Part shown: one piece after another, positions 12,157-21,565 of the stretch
Position numbering within the stretch: position 1 is the first letter of the stretch
Layout: each line of letters begins with the position of its first letter
Assembly: GCA_036172665.1 (NCBI GenBank)
Contig: CM069873.1
Coordinates: forward strand, 48,640,001 to 48,704,000
DNA: 64,000 nt
Direction: 5' to 3'
Source of the DNA: Prosopocoilus inquinatus
Lineage: Eukaryota; Arthropoda; Insecta; Coleoptera; Lucanidae
Program-made: the position numbers and the translations under genes
Notes under the pieces: generated by a model
Told to the model about the DNA's origin: nothing
Databases searched by the model: none
The model's input: the letters and a program-made list of their open reading frames with translations, nothing else

Positions 12157-12748
12157 AGGTTTAAAGCTTAACATATCTGAATCTTTAGAAATTTTCCTTT
12201 CTAAAATTGACAATACTGTCAATCTCTTGAATGATCAAATCACTTTCCCTCATTTTAACTTTTTTGAATCTATAAATTGGAACCATTCTTTGATAAATTA
12301 ACCTCCTTTGTTTAACTTGTTCATTGTTTAATGTTAATTTGTTCTTGGTTATTTACTCCTTATGAGTAACTTTTTTACCATCAGTCTTCACCGTAATTGT
12401 TTTTAACTTTGTTCTCCGCAATTTTGTTTCATTGATTTCATGTTGGTACTGTTTAGTAACTTACCACTTGTTAGTAACTTTCACTAGGTTAAGTTCTTAC
12501 TTTGTCATTTGTTAAGTAAAAATGGCCATAATATTGCGTGGACTCTCGTTTATGGTTTGTTAACTTATTTTACTATTTATTGCTTGTTTTTGAGTGCCAA
12601 TCTTGTATTTTAGATTCGATAATGGTTATTTAACCGAAACATGTCATCAGTTATCAATTTATTACACGGATGAGCAAAATATAGCCAAGACTACACGTGG
12701 TTGTTTTAGTGACCTTCGGCATTTACGCTTTCTTCAAACTTGATATAA

Positions 12749-13238
12749 TGTAACATGGAACTATGGTGGTCCGGCCCAGCATGGTCAAGTGATCCAGTTT
12801 ACAACTTACCAGCTAGTAAAGGGGCCACCTAGAACTGCTGTGATACACCTGAACGGCGCAAGGTCAATTTATAAGTCATCAGTTTACTGCCAATTGATTA
12901 CAATTTATTAGAAAGATCTTACCCAAAACTCACTCGCATTATAGCACTATCCTTTAGATTTATAGTTAACTGTAAAAATAAAAATACCAGAAAAATTAAT
13001 ACGTTGTCAGTGACTGAAATTAAAAAGGCAGAAAATAGAATAAGTTTAATCCAGCGTCAAAGTTTTTCAAAGGAAATTTCTTTATTAAAGTCTGGTAAAA
13101 ACGTCGAACCCCGAAGTAAACTACACCTGTTAAATCCGACTTGCTCTCTAATCGGGTAGAACCTAATCGACCATTTTTAAACAGCGGGGTGGATTACGCG
13201 GAACCGATATCTTTACGTTTGCTACCAAAATGCGGCAG
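12749..13238 (+). pseudogene. BEL/Pao pol, RNase H-to-integrase region
   Basis: The stretch begins ELWWSGPAWSSDP, a hallmark of BEL pol between RNase H and integrase. It continues through a helical region with LIQRQSFSKEI and reaches NRPFLNSGVDYAEPISLR, the start of the BEL integrase core (consensus style SGVDYAGP). The coding line is cut at 13238 by gypsy A and resumes at 32882. Upstream, the end of the same pol (GCGSGPEQKFNHLI) lies at 11085-11138, left of the Penelope insert. Frameshifts and stops are present, so it is inactive. Confidence 0.8.
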
Positions 13239-13411
13239 TGTAATATAATGTTAATTTTGTAAAATGTTTTACTGAATTTCTTTTGGGTTGTTTACTCGTA
13301 AATCCACCTGTGAGAGTACGTTTTATTTTTAAACGAGTCAGTCCATAAATAGATACACACGAGTATGGGTGTTTTAATTATTAATAATTTATAATACACG
13401 GCATTATAACA
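13239..13411 (+). repeat. Gypsy A 5' LTR
   Basis: 173 bp, TG...CA, near-identical to 32704-32876. Confidence 0.93.
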
Positions 13412-13423
13412 TGGCACAGTCAG
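13412..13423 (+). other. Primer-binding site of gypsy A
   Basis: TGGCACAGTCAG abuts the LTR. TGGCRCAGTC-type sites are common in gypsy-group elements. Confidence 0.65.
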
Positions 13424-13493
13424 TATGAAACAATAAATTAAATAACAGAATTGTTACGTTATGATTTGTTGTTAGTGTGTTAGTTTTTTAAAA

Positions 13494-14309
13494 ATGAAAA
13501 AAATGTCCGAGTTTCAAGGAATACAGCCGATCTGCATGGAAGGAAATGTTGCTGAAAACTGGAAATTATGGCGTCAGCGGTTTGAAAATTATTTACTGGC
13601 CACGGAGTACAGTAAAAAATCTGAAACTACTCAGAGTGCGCAATTATTACACTACATAGGAGAGGAAGGTTTCCGTATTTACAATACTTTTACTTTTGCC
13701 GATGAGGAAAAAAGTAAGTTAAAAGTGTTACTTCAAAAATTTGAAGATTATTTTATACCAAAAAAGAGTGTGGAATATGAACGACACAAATTTTTTATTC
13801 GGAAACAATTAGAAGAAGAAACCGTTGAACAATACGCAACTGCTTTAAAAAATTTAGCTCTATCTTGTGAATTTAATGAGCTGAAAGAAAGTTTGATTAA
13901 AAGCATTTTAACATGCGGATTAAAAAGTGAAGAAATGAGACAAAGACTTCTAGGGAATTTCTTTAGAAGAAGCTATAAAAATTTGTCGGGTGATGGAAGA
14001 ATCCAGAACAATATCTGATGAAGTAGCTAAGAAAAACTTTGCAGTTAATGCATTACGTCATAAAGATACAGAAAAAAGAAAAAAGAAGATTAAGGAAGAA
14101 ACTGTTTACAAATCAGGGAGCGGAAAGCAAAGATTTCTGAAATCAACGGTTGCGGGACCCTCAAAAAATAAAACCGTACAGGAACATTATAACTGTGGTC
14201 GTTGCGGCAGATACCACCAACCCCGTCAGTGTCCAGCATATAACAAGTTATGTAATTTGTGTAAAGTGAAAGGTCATTTTGCCCAAATGTGTTTTAAAAA
14301 AGTGCATAT
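13494..14309 (+). pseudogene. Gag of gypsy A, broken
   Basis: From the ATG at 13494 the frame runs 174 codons with a capsid-like helical domain (WKLWRQRFENYLLATEY, then RHKFFIRKQLEEETVEQY). A frame change at about 13990 leads to a basic region and two zinc knuckles: CGRCGRYHQPRQC (CX2CX3HX4C) and CNLCKVKGHFAQMC (CX2CX4HX4C). The gene is then cut at 14309 by element B and continues at 29442. The knuckles bind the element's RNA during particle assembly. The frameshift and the insertion make this copy dead. Confidence 0.85.
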
Positions 14310-14686
14310 TGTCACGAACCTGAAAAGATCGAGGGTCGCAAAGGGGGGTTGCTCAGAGGGAGCACTCGCTAGCTAGTAGCGGAGGTACCTTAACGGAATG
14401 CTGGAAAGTTAAAAATAAAAATAACCATACCTTTCAGAAGCGGTTTATTTGCAAAAACTCAAAGAATCACTTCAGCAAGCAGAGCCCGGTAACCGCCAGG
14501 TGACGTCCACGGCACCGCACACACACACGCCCCCTGTCTGTCTGTCTATCTCCGCGCGACGCGTTTTCCTAGCGGTTTTATTATGCCTGCCTGCTGAAGT
14601 CAGCAAATCATTTATCCCAATCTATAACTAATTAATTAAAACAGTTATAACAATAATTGATACCTACCTTAGCATCATTTGTGGCA
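14310..14686 (-). repeat. Element B 3' LTR
   Basis: 377 bp. In element sense it begins TGCCACAAATGATGC and ends GGTTCGTGACA. Confidence 0.93.
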
Positions 14687-14699
14687 TTTCCCCCCCTCT
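14687..14699 (-). other. Polypurine tract of element B
   Basis: Read on the minus strand, AGAGGGGGGGAAA lies directly against the 3' LTR. It confirms the orientation and is the expected plus-strand primer site. Confidence 0.8.
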
Positions 14700-14700
14700 G

Positions 14701-16232
14701 GAGAAAAAACGTCTCCTGACCGTTTCTTAATGGATACAATTACCATATCGTTTTTATTAAAAAGGTAACGATTGAATAGCCACAAATGATACTAGGTTTA
14801 CATATACGAATCAATCTAAAAGTAAAAAACACATATGAAATACTGTAAACTATCTATATAAAACACGTATGTAAGTGAAAAATAAACGCAATACAAATTA
14901 ATTTTACTCAAAACCGCACTCACAGTTTTAGTTTTAGAGTTCGGACGGACACTTTAGCAGTTTGTGGAAAGGGAATCCCTTTACGTTAGTTTGTCACAGG
15001 ACAATCCACCAAAATCTTCTACGTAACCACCAAGTTCTCCGGCGTTGTTGACCAGTGGCTTTTTAGGCTCCCCGACGTTAGTGTTTACGGGTTTTTGCTC
15101 AGTGGCCTCTTCAAAAGCAGCAAGCAGTTAAATTGGACCTTTTGATGGTAGTTGGTAATGAGTTCCTCAATGGCCTGTCCCAGATTTGCTGTTGATGAAC
15201 TTAGGCTCTTGTAGTAGAAGTACTCTTGTCCTTTGATAAATGGTGTGAACAGGACCAACAAGACCCTTGCACGCCCTACTCAATTCAGGCGTGGCATCTG
15301 CAATGTGCTGGAGATTCTTGAGGTTGTAGTTGATTGTCCAGTTTTGTGGAACAATTTTGGTCAAATTCTGGAGGCTCTGTTTCATCCCCATGTTTTTTTG
15401 TGACGGTCGGGTGTATCCCTTTCCCTTGTAATTTGTCCGTCTCCGTACGGTTCATGCAAAATTAAAACAAAAACAAAAGTAAATAATAATAAAAATTAAT
15501 ATTAATTAATACTAAATAAACTTCTAATGAATTTACACACACATTTATTATTGTATTTATACAATTTATTTTTCTTTTTTTTTATAATCTAGGATTCATT
15601 TAAAGGTTCTGTTATAAACGATATTAAAATACGTATTTGGATAGTTTGAATAATTTTTGTGTATACAATTTATATATTCATACAACACTTTGGATTAAAA
15701 CATTGGGTAGCCTTGTTAATATGTAGATTATTCTAATAAACATGTAGTGTACGTACTTTAACTTATGTCATCGAAAATTTCATTCTTTACTCTTTTCGAG
15801 CATACAATACATATTTAATACTTTCAAACAATTAGTCCATATGGCTAATACATAAGAAATATTTTGTCTTACGTAACATAATATACTTTTATAAAGTTTC
15901 ATTCTCTTTCATTTTCTTTCTTATAGTACTAACTTAGTATTAATGTAATCGAAAATTTCATTCTTTACTTTTTTCGAATATACAAAATACTTGTTGCAAT
16001 TTTGCAGTTGAAAATTTCAGTTCTTACTCTTTTCAACTACAATTACTCACTGTAAAATATTTAATAATTAGGCCATTTCATACTTTCAAGTGTTATTACT
16101 TTAATATTTAACCCATTTAATCATTTCTTTTACTATTAATTTATATAAATTGCATACCCACTCATTTGCTTTGTAATTATTTACAGGGGGCCCTTACATC
16201 TTCGATTCTAACTTACTAGGCTGCAGTCCTAG
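14701..16232. other. Long 3' non-coding region of element B
   Basis: About 1.5 kb between the env stop and the LTR. It is AT-rich with recurring motifs (GAAAATTTCATTCTTTACT near 15772 and 15951), apart from a GC-richer coding-like island described at 14990-15440. Confidence 0.6.
14990..15440 (-). pseudogene. Unrecognised coding-like fragment inside element B
   Basis: Base composition changes here to a balanced, gene-like mix. Minus-strand frames give a plausible but frameshifted protein: LTKIVPQNWTINYNLKNLQH, then KGQEYFYYKSLSSSTANLGQ followed by AIEELITNYHQKVQFNCLL, ending GELGGYVEDFGGLSCDKLT and a stop. I do not recognise it. It sits where env-type elements normally have only 3' leader, so it could be captured host transcript sequence or a lost accessory gene. 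It is broken by at least two frame changes. Confidence 0.4.
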
Positions 16233-18134
16233 TTAATGTAGACTCGACTCTGATGTAGATGCTTTAAGATCAATCTTACAACTTCTCCCGTCTGGCAAGA
16301 CAAAGATTCCCTCATCGTACTGTTTTGAACCAACAATTCCTTGCGAATCCCTTTTTGTCACTTTATTTGCACATGTTCTTACTTTTAAATAACACCAAAT
16401 TATAATAACTATACCAATTACAGTTAATACCGTGGCCGTGGTAATGAATCCTATGTGTGTGTTTCTTCTGAAATTAAAATCTAAATCTAGATCGTCAATA
16501 TCTTTTAACACCTCATCTAAATTTCTACTGTTTTCTTTTAGTCTACTTCCTTTAACTAAGTCTTCCAACTTATAAAAATTTATTTTGTCAAGGTCAGCAA
16601 TCAATGGATTTATTAAATTTCTTTCTGTTGTGTTGAAATGAAAGAATTTCCAGCGTGATGAATATTGAATACTTTTTGTAAACTTAACTGAATGAACTGG
16701 ATTTAAAATTATGTTTTTGGAAAACCCTTTGCACTCTTCAGATAGTGTAATTCTTCCTGTACCCCATAATTCTATATACTCAATTTTTTGGTTATTTTTG
16801 CAATTAACAGTCATTGTTTCTCTGTTTGGTGCTACGAAAATCCATGAGTTATAAACGCCTGACTCAATAAATTTTGTTCTATTCAAATAAATGATATGTC
16901 TTTCACATACATTGGGCAATTCTTTTACTGGCCGAAATAACTGAACTTCACATGATTGTTGTGAGTCAGATAATATTGGTTTTTCATAATTTAAAATGTA
17001 GTTTCTGTTTTCTGAAATAAAACAATTCTGAAATTCACTTTCATCTAAATGAAAATATTTATTGTGCAGTTCATTAATTGCTAAATATCGAAATTCATTG
17101 TTAATAAATATAAAGTTGTTGTCATGTAGTCTAATTGGAACTGATACAGTTTTAAATAAAAGGTAAGGATTTACATGAACTAATGGAATTTTTAAAGCAC
17201 AATTCAATTTTGATTGTAGAATAAAAACGTTTACCTTTAAAATTCGCCACAAAAGTGTATTATCCTCATGATCTAAAATATTAAATGGTAATTTTAGCCC
17301 TGGTGGAATATGGTTAATAATTGTATTTAGTTGTTCCATGATAGTCGTGGGTGTAATTAATAAGGGGTGCAAAATTCCTTGCTTCGCAGCAACTAATACA
17401 TTTACAAGATTCGTTGTTTCTAACTGATATTGATCAATTAAAAGAGTTAACAAAGCTACATGATCCTTCAGTCGTCTATCTATTTTATAAATAAAATCGA
17501 TGTCGGTTAAAGTATTGTTAACCAAAAATTTTAATTTTTGAAAATTTTCGAGAATAATTTTTTCATTGTGCTGAAAATGATCAATAGTATTATTTAAAGA
17601 ATCCAAAGTTGATTTAACGACAGAAGTTTGTTTGGCTAAAATTTTACTCATTTGTTTTTCGTTTTTTGTCAATGCTCCTATTGCTTTCTCGAAATGTTCT
17701 TCATCTTCTGTAGTTAAGGTTCCAAACAAAACTTTTGAAGCTTTACCTACAATATCAAAATACCCTCTTTTTACTCGAACGTGGCCAATGAAACTTGGTA
17801 TTACATTTCTTTCCCAAGTTACCCGATTCATAGTTTGATTTATTAATTTAATGTAATTGCCACATAGTTCATTTTTCTCAAGCAAAGGTTCATTACAGAT
17901 TTCTGTTGTTTCCCTAAACATATTTTTCAGTTGAACAAATTTATCATCGTATGACTCTAAATCGATGTAAGTAATAATATTCCAAAAAGTATTAGTCAGA
18001 TATAGATTACCTACATCTTCAAATAAAATTCCTGATGTTTTTTCTAACGATTCGACTTTATATGGAATTTTTACGTCTTCTTCTCCATATCCAAATGTGA
18101 AAAATATCAAGTATAAGAAATAATATAACTCCAT
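16233..18134 (-). CDS. env: Errantivirus envelope glycoprotein (Env)
   Basis: An intact 633-codon frame from an ATG. It has a hydrophobic N-terminus (about residues 4-15, signal peptide), then a furin-like RVKR site at 120-123. The segment that follows begins GYFDIVGKASKVLFG, as in the fusion peptides of insect errantivirus and baculovirus F-type Env proteins. A long helical ectodomain follows, then one transmembrane segment at about 563-583 and a tail of about 48 residues. In this family Env gives the element virus-like particles in insect tissue. It starts 157 bp after the integrase stop and would be made from a spliced RNA. The open frame contrasts with the damaged pol. The family call is firm; activity is unknown. 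Confidence 0.9.
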   Translation of the reverse strand: MELYYFLYLIFFTFGYGEEDVKIPYKVESLEKTSGILFEDVGNLYLTNTFWNIITYIDLESYDDKFVQLKNMFRETTEICNEPLLEKNELCGNYIKLINQTMNRVTWERNVIPSFIGHVRVKRGYFDIVGKASKVLFGTLTTEDEEHFEKAIGALTKNEKQMSKILAKQTSVVKSTLDSLNNTIDHFQHNEKIILENFQKLKFLVNNTLTDIDFIYKIDRRLKDHVALLTLLIDQYQLETTNLVNVLVAAKQGILHPLLITPTTIMEQLNTIINHIPPGLKLPFNILDHEDNTLLWRILKVNVFILQSKLNCALKIPLVHVNPYLLFKTVSVPIRLHDNNFIFINNEFRYLAINELHNKYFHLDESEFQNCFISENRNYILNYEKPILSDSQQSCEVQLFRPVKELPNVCERHIIYLNRTKFIESGVYNSWIFVAPNRETMTVNCKNNQKIEYIELWGTGRITLSEECKGFSKNIILNPVHSVKFTKSIQYSSRWKFFHFNTTERNLINPLIADLDKINFYKLEDLVKGSRLKENSRNLDEVLKDIDDLDLDFNFRRNTHIGFITTATVLTVIGIVIIIWCYLKVRTCANKVTKRDSQGIVGSKQYDEGIFVLPDGRSCKIDLKASTSESSLH

Positions 18135-18290
18135 TTCAATTTTCTTGCTTATGACCCTGTAACAATTCTTTATTTATATATACAGTCTACACTTCAATTG
18201 GAGGAAAAAAAATCCAACGTATGATAAAAATACTTAATTATATCCCCTTAAAATTAAACTTATTATTTATTTGTTTATTTAAGTAAAAAC

Positions 18291-19673
18291 TTATGGCATC
18301 CATTTTTCGTAATAAGGAGCTAAACGCGAAATGTGAACTGTCTCTCGTTTGGCCTTTTTGCCTTTTCCCGATTCTATAACGTAATTTAAGTTATTTCGTT
18401 TTTCAACTATCGTATATGGGCCAAAATATTTTGGTTGTAACTTGTCGCTCTTTCCTACTTGTCTGATGAACATTTTTAATTTTACCTTATCTCCTACTTC
18501 AAAACTCGCATTACGATGTTTTTCGTCATATCGTGTTTTATCAATTTTTTGTTGTTTAATAATATTATTACGAGCTTCTTCTCTTAACTTTATAATTGCT
18601 TTTTGATTACGCAATGCAAAATCAGTTGTCATTAACTGATTTATTTGAGCATCGGATGGTAAAACAGGTTCTCTGCCATAAACTAAAGAGAAAGGGCTAC
18701 ATTTGATAGTTTCCTGACGAGTGGTATTATATGCAAATACGCAATGAGGAAGGAAGACATCCCAATCCTTTTGAGACGTGGAACAATATTTACTCAACAT
18801 GTCTGCCAACGTTTTGTTTAGCCGTTCGGTGAGTCCGTTGGTAGAGGGTTTGTAAGCTGTAGTAAAACTACTCCCTGTGCCTAGCAACCTTAATAACTCT
18901 GTGACGAGACGTGACATGAAGACAGCTCCCCTGTCGCTGAGTAACTTTTTTGGTGAACCATGTCGACAAATGATCTGCTGCATGATAAATTTTGCAACAG
19001 CTTCTGCTTTACCACTAGGAAGGGCTTTGGCCTCCGCCCACCTAGTCGCATAATCTGTCGCCACAACGATAAATGTACAACCAGAATTGCTTTTTCGAAA
19101 AGGGCCTAGAAGATCTATACCAACCATTTCGAAAGGATTTCCTACTTCGATCGGATTTAATAATCCCGCAGGTTTTTGATTTAACCCTTTACGCATTTGG
19201 CAATCAGGACATCCCTTAATATATTTTTCTACATCGCGCTTCATACCTTCCCAAAAGTATTTTTTTCTAATTTTGTCTAATGTTCGAGAAATTCCTAAAT
19301 GTCCGCTAACAGGTTCATCGTGATTATTATATAAAATTTCTGCGCGTATATCTGCTGGTATTACTAGTAATTTCGTTTCTGTGTTTGGTTGAATTTTATA
19401 TAAAATGCCGTTTATAATTTCAAAATTTTTAGCTGCCCTTTGTAAAGCCGGTCCACCGAATTGTTCATCGTTAATAGCTGCAATAATCTCTTGTATTCGT
19501 GCATCCTTAGATTGTAAGTTGATTAATTCCTTTGTTGAAATTAAAAAAGATGGAACCTCTAAAGCTTTAGATTGATCGAATGTAGTTGCCTCCGTACAGG
19601 GATATCTAGAAAGAGCATCTGCATCCTTATTTGCAGATCCTTTTTTATGAAAAATTTTATACGAATATTCCAT
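18291..19673 (-). CDS. pol: Element B integrase region of pol
   Basis: It begins after an in-frame TAA at 19719-19721 that separates it from RNase H. The RNase H tail (FHKKGSANKDADALSRYPC) is followed by the zinc-binding HHCC motif (GHLGISRTLDKIRKKYFW, then CPDCQMRKG). The catalytic triad lies in VGIDLLGPF, LLSDRGAVF and NGLTERLNK. The C-terminal domain ends EKWMP with no chromodomain. It would insert the element DNA into the chromosome. As one frame it is 460 codons, but it can be made only if the upstream TAA is read through, so pol is defective here. Confidence 0.88.
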   Translation of the reverse strand: MEYSYKIFHKKGSANKDADALSRYPCTEATTFDQSKALEVPSFLISTKELINLQSKDARIQEIIAAINDEQFGGPALQRAAKNFEIINGILYKIQPNTETKLLVIPADIRAEILYNNHDEPVSGHLGISRTLDKIRKKYFWEGMKRDVEKYIKGCPDCQMRKGLNQKPAGLLNPIEVGNPFEMVGIDLLGPFRKSNSGCTFIVVATDYATRWAEAKALPSGKAEAVAKFIMQQIICRHGSPKKLLSDRGAVFMSRLVTELLRLLGTGSSFTTAYKPSTNGLTERLNKTLADMLSKYCSTSQKDWDVFLPHCVFAYNTTRQETIKCSPFSLVYGREPVLPSDAQINQLMTTDFALRNQKAIIKLREEARNNIIKQQKIDKTRYDEKHRNASFEVGDKVKLKMFIRQVGKSDKLQPKYFGPYTIVEKRNNLNYVIESGKGKKAKRETVHISRLAPYYEKWMP

Positions 19674-19718
19674 TAATTTGAGTGCCCATCGAACTAACCT
19701 GCTACCGGGAGTTTTTAA

Positions 19719-21149
19719 TTATTGAAGCCAGCAAAGAGAATGGTGATCAGTTACTATTATGAAATTTTTTAAGCTCCAAAGATACGATCTGAAGTACTCA
19801 ACTGCCCAAACTGCAGCCAAACATTCTAATTCACTTATTGTATAATTTTTCTCATACGGAGTTAGAGTGCGAGAAATATAAGACAAAGGATGAAGTTTAC
19901 TAGATATATGATCTCTTTGAAGTAGAACAGCTCCAATACCCACACCACTAGCATCTACGTGTAATTCTGTATCCGCCAATGGATTGAAATGATGTAAAAG
20001 AGGTGGACTTGCAAGCTTAGATTTCAGTGTATTAAATGCAGTTTCTTGAGATTTTTCCCAGATGAAATTCGACTTGGATCCGATAATATTATAAAGAGGT
20101 TTAGCTATAATTGAGAAACCAGGAATGAATCTTCTGTAGTAATTGCATAAACCTAAGAAACTCTGCACATCTTTAACCTTTTTTGGAGTTGGAAAAGAAA
20201 TTACCGCCTCAACTTTTCGATTGTCTGGTTGAATACCATTACCAGAGATGTTAAATCCTAGAATATTTATGTTTTTATAAGCGTACTTACATTTAACAGG
20301 TTTTAGAGTTAGACCTGCATTTCTGATGCATTGGAAAACGTTATTTAATCGATCTAAATGTTCATCAAAAGTTTTACTTACTACTATTATATCATCTAAA
20401 TAAATAGCGACCTCTTTCCATTTTAGATCTTTAAAAACTGTATCCGTTAATCTCTGGAAAGTTCCCGGAGCATTACAGAGACCGAAACTAAGTCTATTAA
20501 ATTCAAATAATCCGTCATTCGTTATGAACGCTGATTTATGCTTATCCTCTTCTTTAATCGCACACTGCCAATAACCGCTATTTAAATCTAAAGTTGTAAA
20601 ATAACTATTTCCACCGAGAAAATTTAAAATGTCATCGATTAGGGGCAGCGGATAAGCGAATTTCGTTGTAATTGCATTTAGTTTTCTGTAGTCGACACAG
20701 AAACGGTAGGTGTTGTCAGGTTTTTTAACTAAGACCACTGGGCTTGCAAACTGACTATCTGAAGGACGAATTATACCTAACTCCAACATTTCTTGAATTT
20801 GATTTGAAATGATATTTCTTTCTTTAAGGCTCACTCTATAAGGACGCGATTTTACCGGTGCATTATTTCCAATGTCAATTGTGTGTTCGGTTAAATGTGT
20901 CAGTCCTAACATTGATGAATCCCATGCCATAATGTCGTTATTATTTCGAAGTAATTTACTTAACCTTTGTTTTTCTTTATCGCCCAATTCAGCACTAATA
21001 TTAAAGTGTTGTTCACTTTGTACATTACAAACAAAGTTTTTGTTAAAATCAAAATTTTCTTCATTGTAGGCTGTCATTAACAAAGTCATCAGTTTAGTAT
21101 AAATAACCCAATACTGTTCCTTTACGTAATGTGGAAGCAAAGTTTCCAT
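19719..21149 (-). CDS. pol: Element B reverse transcriptase and RNase H region of pol
   Basis: The frame shows PYRVSLKERNIISNQIQEML, then RFCVDYRKLN, LSFGLCNAPGTFQRL and the active-site AIYLDDIIV (YxDD), followed by the connection (FLGLCNYYRRFIPGF) and RNase H (HVDASGVGIGAVLLQ, ISELECLAAV, VTDHHSLCWL). The RT copies the element RNA and RNase H removes it. The reading frame enters from another frame near 21105 and ends at a TAA within RNase H, so the polyprotein is interrupted on both sides. Confidence 0.9.
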   Translation of the reverse strand: METLLPHYVKEQYWVIYTKLMTLLMTAYNEENFDFNKNFVCNVQSEQHFNISAELGDKEKQRLSKLLRNNNDIMAWDSSMLGLTHLTEHTIDIGNNAPVKSRPYRVSLKERNIISNQIQEMLELGIIRPSDSQFASPVVLVKKPDNTYRFCVDYRKLNAITTKFAYPLPLIDDILNFLGGNSYFTTLDLNSGYWQCAIKEEDKHKSAFITNDGLFEFNRLSFGLCNAPGTFQRLTDTVFKDLKWKEVAIYLDDIIVVSKTFDEHLDRLNNVFQCIRNAGLTLKPVKCKYAYKNINILGFNISGNGIQPDNRKVEAVISFPTPKKVKDVQSFLGLCNYYRRFIPGFSIIAKPLYNIIGSKSNFIWEKSQETAFNTLKSKLASPPLLHHFNPLADTELHVDASGVGIGAVLLQRDHISSKLHPLSYISRTLTPYEKNYTISELECLAAVWAVEYFRSYLWSLKNFIIVTDHHSLCWLQ

Positions 21150-21279
21150 AATTAAAAATATTTATTTGATGGTCACCTAGAACTTCAAAAGGATCGTTAA
21201 ATTCTAATTTATTTTTATTCAGAAACTCCATTCTAGGAAAGAAAGTGTAAAATGTTACTTTCTCATTGTTATTTAAATT

Positions 21280-21430
21280 GATGAACATATAAAATAGCGA
21301 CATCTTACTATCGCTTTTTGACCTAACATTGCAGTAGGATAGACAAATTGAAGCGGGATTTGCTCCTAATGAGTCCCCCATGCAAGGCGGCCATGCTTGC
21401 TGTCAAAGCATAATGAAATTTTTCTAAAAA
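21280..21430 (-). mobile_element. Hammerhead-family repeat, partial copy in element B pol
   Basis: 151 bp matching the dispersed family seen at 62814-63396 but lacking the ribozyme part. It is flanked by GTTATTTAAATT at 21268-21279 and 21431-21442, a 12-bp target duplication. The pol reading frame on either side joins cleanly if the insert and one duplicate are ignored, so the boundaries are exact. Confidence 0.9.
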
Positions 21431-21565
21431 GTTATTTAAATTATCTATTGTAACGTGACATTTTTTATTACATTTTCGTGCAATAACTACGTCTTCACAT
21501 AGTTTTACTTTAATTATTTTATTGTTCGAAATTTCATTTACAATTTCTTGATCAGGTAATGTATT

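Larger units (their letters stand above)
11139..12737. mobile_element. Two Penelope-like element fragments, head to head
   Basis: 11179-11935 and 11981-12737 are near-identical inverted arms of exactly 757 bp around a 45-bp centre. Each arm carries the 3' end of a Penelope-like element: a GIY-YIG endonuclease piece and an AT-rich 3' region. The left copy reads minus and is longer at both ends (40 bp extra at 11139-11178). The insert is flanked by ACTTGATATAA at 11128-11138 and 12738-12748, an 11-bp target duplication, so the pair arrived as one event in the BEL pol gene. Inverted, truncated multimers are typical of Penelope-like insertions. Confidence 0.85.

Noticed and set aside
17632..17838. 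Plus-strand frame inside env
   Set aside because: Antisense shadow of the env reading frame.
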